Positions 6,567 to 12,353 of a stretch of DNA of 12,353 nt are shown piece after piece. Below the pieces are notes generated by a model, which had not been told where the DNA came from, ran no database searches, and was given only the letters and a program-made list of their open reading frames with translations. The stretch comes from Lentisphaeria bacterium. GTDB taxonomy: Bacteria > Verrucomicrobiota > Lentisphaeria > Victivallales > UBA1829. The translations under genes were made by a program, and so were the position numbers. The first letter of the stretch is position 1; the number at the start of each line of letters is the position of its first letter. The stretch is from NCBI GenBank assembly GCA_017540385.1, contig JAFYBD010000061.1, positions 1 through 12,353 of the forward strand, read 5' to 3'.

Positions 6567-7571
6567 TCAGTTCGAGGGCTCGTCGCCGAGATACTTGTCC
6601 GGGACCAGGTAGCCGCGTACGTAATCGGCCACGGCGTCCGCGAGCGGGGTGCGGCCGCCGGTGAAGCCCGCCGAGCGGAGTTTCGTCATGTCCGCGCAGG
6701 TATAATACTGGTACTTGCCCTTCAGGATCTCGGGCATGTCGATGTACTCGATTTTACAGGGCTTGTCCAGCGCGGCGAACACGGCCGACACGAGCTCGTT
6801 CCACGTCTCTGCGAGGCCGCTTCCGGCGTTGAAGATGCCGCGGAGGTCCGGCCGGTCGAGCAGGAAGAGGATCATGTCGACCACGTCCTTCACGTACACG
6901 AAATCGCGTTTCTGCTCGCCGTCGGCGTATTCCGGACGGCAGGACTTGAAGAGCTTCACGCAGCCCGTGTCGCGGATCTGCTCGAATGCGCGGCAGACCA
7001 TGCTCCGCATCGGGCCCTTGTGGCGTTCGTTCGGGCCGAAGACGTTCGTGAACTTCAGACCGGCGATCTCGCCGATCAGGCCGTTGCGGATGGCCCACAG
7101 GTCGAACATCTGCTTGGAGTATCCGTACATGTTCAGCGGCCGGAGCGCCGGGATGCCCGCGTGGTCGTCGGAATAGCCGTGCTCGCCCGCGCCGTAGGTG
7201 GCCGCGCTGGAGGCGTAGAGGAACCGCACGCCGTTGGCGGCGCAGCGTGTTGCGAGGGCTTTGGTGTATTCGAAATTGTTGTGCGCGAGGTAGGAGCAGT
7301 CGGCCTCGGTGGTGGAGGAGCACGCGCCGAGATGGATCACGCCCTTCAGCCCGCCGGGAAGACCGTCGAGTTCGAGGCAACGCAGGAAATCGTCCTTCTC
7401 CATGTAGTCGGCATAACGCAGCGCCCGGAGGTTTTTCCATTTCTCCGAGGTGCCGAGGTGGTCCACGATGAGGACGTCGTCGATGCCCCGGCGGTTCAGG
7501 CCCCAGACGACCGCGCTGCCGATGAATCCGGCCGCGCCCGTCACGATGTATGAGAATTTGGTGTTGTTCAT
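6567..7571 (-). CDS. hldD: ADP-L-glycero-D-manno-heptose 6-epimerase
   Basis: This 334-residue extended short-chain dehydrogenase converts ADP-D-glycero-D-manno-heptose to its L,D epimer, the last step in making the heptose donor for the LPS inner core. It matches the family along its length: the nucleotide loop TGAAGFIG (11-18), GACSSTTE (82-89), LYASSAATYG (118-127) with the catalytic Ser, NMYGYSK (147-153) with the Tyr149/Lys153 pair, NERHKG (181-186) with the conserved Lys185 (counterpart of the second catalytic residue in the E. coli enzyme), KRDFVYVKDV (221-230), and KGKYQ near the C-terminus. No clear Shine-Dalgarno precedes the ATG. It lies 27 bases after the lipoprotein stop and 42 bases before the oxidoreductase, consistent with one operon. 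Its presence implies a diderm organism with heptose-containing LPS. Confidence 0.95.
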   Translation of the reverse strand: MNNTKFSYIVTGAAGFIGSAVVWGLNRRGIDDVLIVDHLGTSEKWKNLRALRYADYMEKDDFLRCLELDGLPGGLKGVIHLGACSSTTEADCSYLAHNNFEYTKALATRCAANGVRFLYASSAATYGAGEHGYSDDHAGIPALRPLNMYGYSKQMFDLWAIRNGLIGEIAGLKFTNVFGPNERHKGPMRSMVCRAFEQIRDTGCVKLFKSCRPEYADGEQKRDFVYVKDVVDMILFLLDRPDLRGIFNAGSGLAETWNELVSAVFAALDKPCKIEYIDMPEILKGKYQYYTCADMTKLRSAGFTGGRTPLADAVADYVRGYLVPDKYLGDEPSN

Positions 7572-7598
7572 GAGGTCAGAAGATTGCTGGATTGATGG

Positions 7599-7994
7599 TT
7601 ACCACTGGTAGACGGCGGATTCGCGGCCGAGGAGCGATTCGCTGCGCCTGGGGTCGTGGCTCTGCCACGGGAAGACGGTGTTCGAGGCGTCGTCCTTCAG
7701 GCGTTCGTTCACGTTGCCGAGCCGTTCGCGTTTCTCCACGCTGTGGAAGTTGGAGAAGATGCTGTTGCCGGAGGTCTCCTCCTCGAGTTCGTAGCGGGCC
7801 TGACTGCGGAGCTCGGCGCGGCGCGTATAGTAATCGGCGACCTCTTCCGGGGTCATGTTTGCGATCTGTTCGGGCGTGAGCTCCTGCATCTGCTGGCGTT
7901 TTTTCGCCTCGGTGGAGGCGCAGGAGGATGCGCAGAAGAACGACATGGCGCAGGCTGAAACTGCCAGGAGCGCGAATTTGGCTGCGAGGGTCAT
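7599..7994 (-). CDS. small predicted lipoprotein of unknown function
   Basis: The protein has 131 residues. Residues 1-24 form a signal sequence with Lys6, a hydrophobic core, and an ASSC sequence at 22-25 that can act as a lipobox with Cys25 as the lipidated residue. Because position -3 is Ala rather than Leu, signal peptidase I cleavage is also possible. The mature part is charged and helical, with a self-repeating LTPEQIANMTPEEVADYY segment (about 39-56), followed by a polar, asparagine-containing tail. AAAGGA lies about ten bases before the ATG. It sits between the phosphatase (19-base gap) and hldD (27-base gap), so it is probably cotranscribed and may act in the envelope. No family is recognised. 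Confidence 0.65.
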   Translation of the reverse strand: MTLAAKFALLAVSACAMSFFCASSCASTEAKKRQQMQELTPEQIANMTPEEVADYYTRRAELRSQARYELEEETSGNSIFSNFHSVEKRERLGNVNERLKDDASNTVFPWQSHDPRRSESLLGRESAVYQW

Positions 7995-8012
7995 GAGAGG
8001 TGAATCCTTTCT

Positions 8013-9422
8013 TCAGGTGAGGGGCGAGATGACGACGACCGTGCGGTCGTCCTGTTCGCCGTCGGCAGGCGAGAACTTGTCGACGTCGTCCATGAGCTTG
8101 GCGACGGCTTCGCGCGGGGTGTCCTGCGCCAGGCAGGAAGCCATGAAGCTGTCCTTGATGCGCTGGATGCCGAACTGTTCGCCATCGGCGTTTTTGGCCT
8201 CGTTGATGCCGTCCGTGAACATGATGATCGACATCTCGGGGCCGAACTGTGTGTTGAACGTATCGTATTCGGTGAGCTCGGACGGGAAGAGCCCCAGCCC
8301 GGCGCCGTTCGGATTGATGCTGCGGATGTGACGCCGCACGTAGAAGATGAGCTCGGTGTGACCTGCCCGGGCGTATTCGAGCGTGTTTTCCTTCTTGTTC
8401 AGCAGGCAGACCGCGAGCGTGATGTAACGGCCGTCGCCCATGTCGCGGAAGAGGTTGTCGTTGAGCTCGAAAAGCATCTCTTTCAGCGTGGTGAAATGCG
8501 CGATGTTGGCGCGGATGAAACTGCGCGTCATGGCCATGATGAGGCACGCCGGGATGCCCTTGCCGCAGGCGTCGCCGATCACGACCAGCAGGCGGTCGGA
8601 GTCGATCTCGACGAAATCGTAGAAGTCGCCGCTGACTTCCTTCGCCGCACGCGACACGGCCTGGATCGAGAACCCGCCCCACTGCGGATAAGCCGGAGGC
8701 AGCAGCGACCTCTGGAGATTGCGCGCGAACTCGAGTTCCTGCGAGATGCGCTGCTGCTGGCTGATCCTGTCGTACATCTCCAGGATGTTCCGCGCGAGGA
8801 TGACCGGCCCGGTCAGCCAGTTCAGGCGGTTGATCTGCTCCTGCGTGAAGACGCGGCGGTAGGGCGCCGAGCTGTTCGACGCGCAGATGATGCCGACGAG
8901 GTTCTTTTCATAGATCATGGGCACCACGATGAACGTCTTGACGGTCTCGGTGTGCGTGATCTTCATGAGCAGCGGGTGGCGCGGATCGCTGATGAGGAGC
9001 GATTCGTGCTTGAGCGCGGTCGAGAGGATGAGCCCGGCCAGATCCTGCGGGGGCGCCGCTTTCAGGTTCTCCACGGCTTCGGGATCGTTGAGGTTGCAGG
9101 GCAGGGGGCGCGAGAGCTGGAGCGGGTAGTGCGGCGTCATGCCGGAGGGGACGAACGCCCCGTCGCGGTACAGATACACGCAGACGGAATCGGCCTGAAT
9201 GAGGTCGGAGAGGTATTTCGCGGTGACGCTCATCCATTCGCTTTTGTTCTCGGTCTGACGCACCCCGCGCGAAAACATGTTCAGGTAGCTGTTCGTCTGC
9301 GCGTTCGTGTGGATGGCGCTCTCCAGCTTGCTGCGGAGCAGCATGATCTTGATGCGCTGGTAGACGACCGCGAGCGCCGCGATCAGCAGCAGTACGATCA
9401 ATCCTGTGATAATCCAGGTCAT
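8013..9422 (-). CDS. membrane-anchored GAF-domain SpoIIE/RsbU-type PP2C phosphatase
   Basis: This 469-residue protein has one N-terminal membrane helix (about 2-20), a short coiled segment, a GAF-like sensor domain (about 60-210), a helical linker ending in the RsbU-type ELEFARNLQRSLLP, and a SpoIIE/PP2C phosphatase domain (about 245-469). Metal-binding aspartates are visible in SGDFYDF (264-270), GDACGKG (283-289), FTDG (402-405) and DDRTVVV (458-464), so it should be active. Such enzymes dephosphorylate STAS-type anti-anti-sigma or antagonist proteins in partner-switching pathways; no partner gene is in the window. An ATG at 9482 is in frame, but GGAG six bases before the ATG at 9422, a promoter lying between the two, and the helix beginning right after 9422 support the shorter form. 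It is the first gene of the operon with hldD and ispE. Confidence 0.9.
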   Translation of the reverse strand: MTWIITGLIVLLLIAALAVVYQRIKIMLLRSKLESAIHTNAQTNSYLNMFSRGVRQTENKSEWMSVTAKYLSDLIQADSVCVYLYRDGAFVPSGMTPHYPLQLSRPLPCNLNDPEAVENLKAAPPQDLAGLILSTALKHESLLISDPRHPLLMKITHTETVKTFIVVPMIYEKNLVGIICASNSSAPYRRVFTQEQINRLNWLTGPVILARNILEMYDRISQQQRISQELEFARNLQRSLLPPAYPQWGGFSIQAVSRAAKEVSGDFYDFVEIDSDRLLVVIGDACGKGIPACLIMAMTRSFIRANIAHFTTLKEMLFELNDNLFRDMGDGRYITLAVCLLNKKENTLEYARAGHTELIFYVRRHIRSINPNGAGLGLFPSELTEYDTFNTQFGPEMSIIMFTDGINEAKNADGEQFGIQRIKDSFMASCLAQDTPREAVAKLMDDVDKFSPADGEQDDRTVVVISPLT

Positions 9423-9453
9423 AAAAAACTCCAGAAAGATTCGATTAACCCTA

Positions 9454-9482
9454 ACTATACCCCCATATTGCCATTTCTTCAA
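9454..9482 (-). promoter_or_regulatory. sigma70-like promoter of the phosphatase-hldD-ispE operon
   Basis: On the - strand there is TTGAAG (9477-9482), a 17-base spacer and TATAGT (9454-9459), preceded by GGGGG. It lies ~30 bases upstream of the ATG at 9422 and would exclude the ATG at 9482 from the transcript, which agrees with the chosen start. Confidence 0.65.
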
Positions 9483-9603
9483 CTGAAAAACGAAGATTTC
9501 TTCGACTTTTTTCTAAATTTAGCGCGTAGGCGTGCGTTTTTGCGCGATCGCGTCAGACAAGTCGGGAAGTCCGGGATCATCCGACGGGGGGCCGGGACCG
9601 ACG

Positions 9604-9644
9604 AAAAAGAATCCCGCCGGGCCATGGTCAATGGTCCCGGCGGG
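9604..9644 (-). terminator. intrinsic terminator after DUF2442 (repeat copy 1)
   Basis: Arms CCCGCCGGG (9613-9621) and CCCGGCGGG (9636-9644) pair perfectly, and an inner CCAT/ATGG pair (9622-9625 and 9631-9634) extends the stem past a one-base bulge. On the - strand the hairpin is followed by ATTCTTTTT, giving a proper intrinsic terminator 28 bases after the DUF2442 stop. A near copy of the whole element lies at 10428-10469. The stretch from here to the phosphatase promoter (9483-9603) shows no gene. Confidence 0.85.
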
Positions 9645-9671
9645 GAGGGGATGAATGAAATAATAAAAAAC

Positions 9672-10118
9672 TTATGCCGGAGTCCGTTTCGTGCGGAGCT
9701 TTGCGACAGAGGAATGTCGCGGTATTGTCGGCTTGCGCGGACGGCCGCCCTTCAAGCCGTTCTGACGGCTCGCCGCGGCTTTCCGAGAGGATTTGACCTG
9801 ACCCAAGACCCGGGCGGCGTTCCGGCTTCTCGCCTTGAGCCATGATTCCACGGAAATCTTCTCAGGGAACTGCTCGGGGTGTTCCAGCGCTTCGATCGGC
9901 AGATCGACGCCGATGGCGTTCCAGTACACGCCCCAACGGTCGGACGTGATGTCGCGGAGCTCCGATGCCCCGCAGTATTCGAACCACGGGAAATCGGCGT
10001 AGCGCAGGAAAAATTCTTTTCCGTTGACCAGCACGGCCATCCCGTCGCCGGTCGTGCCGAGGAAACGCGTTTTATTTCTCGACGTACTGATCCCAAGCAT
10101 CGTGGCAAAGCTGTTCAT
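9672..10118 (-). CDS. DUF2442-family protein with basic C-terminal tail
   Basis: This 148-residue protein has a DUF2442-like core at about residues 30-80, shown by VNGKEFFLRYADFPWF, LRDI, and the typical WNAIGVDLPIEAL end (67-78). The tail (about 95-148) is strongly basic and includes AAASRQNGLKGGRPRKP (114-130), an A-A-x-R-x-N-G-x-x-G-G-R-P-R motif found on several toxin-antitoxin-associated small proteins, perhaps for nucleic-acid contact. AGGAGG with an eight-base spacer sets the start at 10118, inside the DUF4160 gene, giving a 47-base overlap and likely translational coupling. DUF4160/DUF2442 pairs recur in bacteria and look like toxin-antitoxin modules, but I know of no proven activity, so that role is inference. 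Confidence 0.8.
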   Translation of the reverse strand: MNSFATMLGISTSRNKTRFLGTTGDGMAVLVNGKEFFLRYADFPWFEYCGASELRDITSDRWGVYWNAIGVDLPIEALEHPEQFPEKISVESWLKARSRNAARVLGQVKSSRKAAASRQNGLKGGRPRKPTIPRHSSVAKLRTKRTPA

Positions 10119-10314
10119 TTCGCCTGACCTCCTGAAGTAGTTCGTTTAACATGGATTTGTTGATCCGCCCTTTGACGGAAGCGACGGAGATTTCCGGTTC
10201 CAGCCATATCTTGACATTCACATTGCCTTTGATCGCGTGAACATGGCGCCGCCGTTCCTCGAAGCAGAACCAGAAACGGACGGTGAAACCTTTGTATTGA
10301 AAGATAAACGGCAT
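10072..10314 (-). CDS. DUF4160-family small protein
   Basis: The protein has 80 residues, the normal family length. It shows the family pattern of an N-terminal MPFIFQYKGFTVRFWF strand pair, a short charged turn ending in HVHA (24-27), a GNVNVKIWLEP strand (30-40), and a C-terminal helix rich in Asn, Arg and Glu ending AWDQYVEK. Its start is set by GAGGAAA eight bases upstream. It is the first gene of a two-gene unit with the DUF2442 protein and has its own promoter with a palindrome. Biochemical activity is unknown. The small size, the overlap with a partner, and the autoregulatory-looking promoter resemble toxin-antitoxin design. Confidence 0.8.
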   Translation of the reverse strand: MPFIFQYKGFTVRFWFCFEERRRHVHAIKGNVNVKIWLEPEISVASVKGRINKSMLNELLQEVRRNEQLCHDAWDQYVEK

Positions 10315-10336
10315 TGAATGATTTCCTCATGGGAAT

Positions 10337-10365
10337 AATATAAACCCAACGTTGGATTATTTCAA
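10337..10365 (-). promoter_or_regulatory. sigma70-like promoter of the DUF4160-DUF2442 pair
   Basis: On the - strand there is TTGAAA (10360-10365), a 17-base spacer and TATATT (10337-10342), about 23 bases upstream of the DUF4160 ATG. Both hexamers match consensus at five of six positions. Confidence 0.7.
10343..10358 (-). promoter_or_regulatory. palindromic operator between -35 and -10
   Basis: CCAACGTTGG (10346-10355) is a perfect 10-base palindrome. With flanks it reaches 16 bases (10343-10358) with a single mismatched pair. It fills the promoter spacer exactly, so a bound dimer would block transcription. The binding protein is unknown; one of the two module proteins, most likely the basic-tailed DUF2442 protein, is a reasonable guess. 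Confidence 0.6.
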
Positions 10366-10425
10366 ACGGAAAACCATGAAAAAACTGACGTTTGGTTAAA
10401 ATGAGCGGAAAACGAGGGTAAATCA

Positions 10426-10466
10426 GGAAAAGAATCCCGCCGGCCATGGTCGATGGTCCCGGCGGG
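10426..10466 (-). terminator. intrinsic terminator downstream of GH115 (repeat copy 2)
   Basis: Arms CCCGCCGG (10436-10443) and CCGGCGGG (10459-10466) enclose CCAT/ATGG inner pairs. On the - strand the hairpin is followed by ATTCTTTTCC. The sequence 10428-10469 matches 9605-9648 apart from two single-base length differences and one A/G change in the loop. It lies 75 bases after the GH115 stop and upstream of the DUF4160 promoter, so it insulates the two units. Confidence 0.75.
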
Positions 10467-10496
10467 AGGATGGGTGTGTTTTTGAGGAGGATCGCC

Positions 10497-10524
10497 GCCC
10501 CGGACGAATCGGGATGTCCGGGGC
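10497..10524 (-). terminator. GC-rich hairpin just after the GH115 stop
   Basis: GCCCCGGAC (10497-10505) and GTCCGGGGC (10516-10524) form a perfect 9-base stem with a 10-base loop, 17 bases after the GH115 stop. No T-run follows directly on the - strand, so it may be a transcript-end stabilising hairpin or half of a double terminator with the element at 10426-10466, rather than a terminator alone. Confidence 0.5.
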
Positions 10525-10540
10525 AGGGGATGAGGGGCGG

Positions 10541-12353
10541 TCATTCGGCTTTCTTCGGCAGGTAGACGGCGCGGATGGAGACGCCCGGATCGACGCCCTT
10601 GATCGCGAACGTGTTTTTGCCCGGCTTGAGGCCCTTCAGCGGGACGACCACGCGGGCGAAGTTGTCGAGGATCAGCGTGCTGCGGGGGCCGTTCTCCTCC
10701 TTCAGACTGTCGGAATTCGGCACGCTGACGGTCTGGAGCTCCTCGCCGTTCAGCAGGACGCTCACGCGCGCCTTGCTGCCGGGATAGAGCTCGTAGGACG
10801 GCAGGAAGTCGACGAGGGCGTTCCCATCGGCCTTGTCCGTCTCGAACGTGTATTCCAGCACCGGTTTTGCCTCGGGATACTTCCCGTCCGGACGCGGCAT
10901 GAACGAGAACGCGCTGTCCCGGTTCGTGACCTCGTCCGGATGGAGGAACGGCTGCGGCTTGCCGTGGAGCAGATCGAGCTCGCCGATACCCTTGAACATC
11001 TGCCAGCCGTCGTTCTTATCCGGCGAGGCGATCGCGAGGTCGGCGCTCAGGCCCTTCTTGTGGTCGGTGTTGCCGAAATGCCAGCCGCGGCCGTCGTTCC
11101 ACGGCCACTGCATGTGCGTCCACCATTCGTTGTTGGTCGTGCGGTTGCGGACGGTGTCGGGCAGGAATCCCGCCCATTTGCCGTCCTTGAGCTTGCCGAA
11201 ACGTTCCCGCGCGGCGTCGATGGCCTGAATGTACGGCTCGGCGGCGGCGCGCATGTCCTGACTCTGTTTGGAGGCTTCGCGGCAGGCGAGGAAGATGAGG
11301 CCGGAATTGCCGAGGAACCGCGCCTGGTATCCGATGAGCTCGAACCACGCGTCCTTCATTTCGGCGGTGGGGAGTTTCGCCTCGGCCTTCTCCGCCGAAT
11401 CGATCAGCGCCTCATACAGCTTTTTGAGCTCGGGGACGTAGGCGTCGGGCAGGTCCTTCGCCCAGGTGATCGACATTTCCTCCGGCTTGCGGAAGAATCC
11501 GAGTTCGAAGAAGCGTTCGAGCGTGTCGAATCCATCCTTGAAATACTTCCCGTCCAGGAAGTTCGAGCCGTCCGTCGTGGGGTCGACGCAGTCTCCGAAC
11601 GTGCGGGCGAGAAATTCCTTGAAGAACTGGACCTGCTGGAGGTCCGTGAACGCCAGGTCGCGCGGTTCGGTCTCGGGCGGGACCGGGTCCCAGGCCAGGC
11701 GGGCGAAATAATCCACGCCGACTTCCATGAGCTTCAGGTCGCCCACGTTCAGCACCCACAGGTCGCGCGTGTTGTTGTTCCACGCACGGAGGAGTTCGAG
11801 GTACATGAATCCGGGCGGGGTGGTGTTGATCTCGCAGTAGGAGTGGGGGCCGCCGTAGTAGGAGATATGATAATACACGCCGGAGCCGCCGGAACGCTTC
11901 TGTTCCTCGGGGTTGCTCAGGCGGCGGATGTATCCGTAATTGTCATCGACCCAGACGAGCGTGACGTCCTCCGGCACCTTCAGCCCGGCGTCGTAGATCG
12001 CGAGCACTTCCTTGTACGGCACGAAACACTGCGCGACCGGGCCCCATTCTTTGCTCACGCCCGCGTCGATCATGGCGCGCTGGTTCGCGATGGCCTTGGA
12101 AACGAGGGCCTGCTTCTCCTCGGGCGTGTTCGCGCCCTGCATGGCGGAATCGTGGATGCCGCGGATCCCGAGCGTCCAGACGGCTTCCTTGTCGCCGCGC
12201 CGGTCGACGCTCTCCTTCCAGTAGGAGTCGATCTTCGCCTGGTTCGTGGTGTAGTTCCATTCGCCGTCTTCCTTTTTCCAGTGGCAGTTGTTGCGGAGCA
12301 TGGGCTCGCAATGGCTTGCGCCCATCACGATGCCGTATTCGTCGGCGAGGACC
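10541..12353 (-). CDS. glycoside hydrolase family 115 (xylan alpha-1,2-glucuronidase), 5' truncated
   Basis: The frame stays open to the window edge, and the upstream codons read VLADEYGIVMGASHCEPM, so the GTG at 12328 is internal. About 603 residues are visible, against roughly 800-1000 for full GH115 enzymes, so the signal peptide and N-terminal domain lie outside. Family marks are MGASHCEPMLRNN followed by WNYTTNQAKIDSYWKE, TLGIRGIHDSAM, WVDDNYGYIRRL, YYHISYYGGPHSYCEI and RDLWVLNVGDLKLMEVGVDYFARLAWDP, all in the catalytic barrel. A C-terminal beta-sandwich of GH115_C type runs from about visible residue 480 to the end (LEYTFETDK, VSVLLNGEEL, GLKPGKNTFAIKGVDPGV). GH115 enzymes remove (4-O-methyl-)glucuronic acid side chains from xylan, usually after export. 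It stands alone here with hairpins behind it; a xylan-degradation cluster may continue to the right. Confidence 0.93.
   Translation of the reverse strand, partial: VLADEYGIVMGASHCEPMLRNNCHWKKEDGEWNYTTNQAKIDSYWKESVDRRGDKEAVWTLGIRGIHDSAMQGANTPEEKQALVSKAIANQRAMIDAGVSKEWGPVAQCFVPYKEVLAIYDAGLKVPEDVTLVWVDDNYGYIRRLSNPEEQKRSGGSGVYYHISYYGGPHSYCEINTTPPGFMYLELLRAWNNNTRDLWVLNVGDLKLMEVGVDYFARLAWDPVPPETEPRDLAFTDLQQVQFFKEFLARTFGDCVDPTTDGSNFLDGKYFKDGFDTLERFFELGFFRKPEEMSITWAKDLPDAYVPELKKLYEALIDSAEKAEAKLPTAEMKDAWFELIGYQARFLGNSGLIFLACREASKQSQDMRAAAEPYIQAIDAARERFGKLKDGKWAGFLPDTVRNRTTNNEWWTHMQWPWNDGRGWHFGNTDHKKGLSADLAIASPDKNDGWQMFKGIGELDLLHGKPQPFLHPDEVTNRDSAFSFMPRPDGKYPEAKPVLEYTFETDKADGNALVDFLPSYELYPGSKARVSVLLNGEELQTVSVPNSDSLKEENGPRSTLILDNFARVVVPLKGLKPGKNTFAIKGVDPGVSIRAVYLPKKAE

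Noticed and set aside
4626..7553. A 975-codon open frame on the + strand
   Set aside because: It lies wholly opposite ispE, the oxidoreductase and hldD, all of which show full family motifs. Its translation is Arg/Glu/Val-rich without recognisable domains, as expected for an antisense frame in high-GC DNA.
9423..9482. Longer phosphatase start at the ATG at 9482
   Set aside because: The promoter -10 lies inside this extension, and the ATG at 9422 has GGAG at ideal spacing directly before a membrane helix.
8328..9845. A 505-codon open frame on the + strand
   Set aside because: Antisense to the phosphatase and the DUF2442 gene, with no domain and no promoter. An SD-like GGGGAGGGG before an ATG at 9651 is part of the terminator hairpin flank.
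10470..10565. A ~31-codon + strand frame starting in GGAGGATG
   Set aside because: It overlaps the terminator flank, the second hairpin and the GH115 3' end; no conservation evidence is available.

Overview
The window looks like a chromosomal piece of a GC-rich, diderm (LPS-making) bacterium. A gut or anaerobic member of the PVC group, such as a Lentisphaerota/Victivallis-like lineage, would fit. This rests on an LPS heptose epimerase, an MEP-pathway kinase, a large family GH115 xylan alpha-glucuronidase, and a secreted protein whose core resembles a degenerate secretin. The taxonomic guess is inference; no marker gene is present.

Layout. Only the first gene (1-1497, cut at its 5' end) is on the + strand. 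Everything else is read leftward on the - strand. From right to left: a 5'-truncated GH115 alpha-glucuronidase (10541-12353) followed by two GC-rich hairpins; a small DUF4160/DUF2442 pair (9672-10314) with its own sigma70-like promoter and a palindromic operator; a probable operon of a GAF/SpoIIE-type PP2C phosphatase, a small lipoprotein, hldD, a Gfo/Idh/MocA oxidoreductase and ispE (4659-9422), which joins signalling to envelope and isoprenoid precursor synthesis; a HigB/HigA-type toxin-antitoxin pair (3856-4565) with a near-consensus promoter; and four unrecognised membrane proteins (1523-3786).

Three features stand out. First, the left 3.8 kb is full of duplication: the secreted protein consists of two tandem diverged copies of one fold, and the four membrane proteins form two tandem paralogue pairs. 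Second, a nearly identical ~44-base hairpin element lies downstream of both the DUF2442 and GH115 genes. It serves as a terminator in both places and brackets the DUF4160/DUF2442 cassette as direct repeats. Third, four recognisable promoters share a layout of TTGA-type -35, 16-17 base spacer and TATA(G/T)T, three of them with GGG right before the -10. Three of them (both toxin-antitoxin-like modules and the membrane pair) carry an inverted repeat overlapping a core element or the spacer.

No tRNA, rRNA, CRISPR array or insertion sequence was seen. No gene-free stretch exceeds 300 bases. The very long + strand open frames opposite ispE-hldD and the phosphatase are judged to be antisense shadows of high-GC coding DNA.
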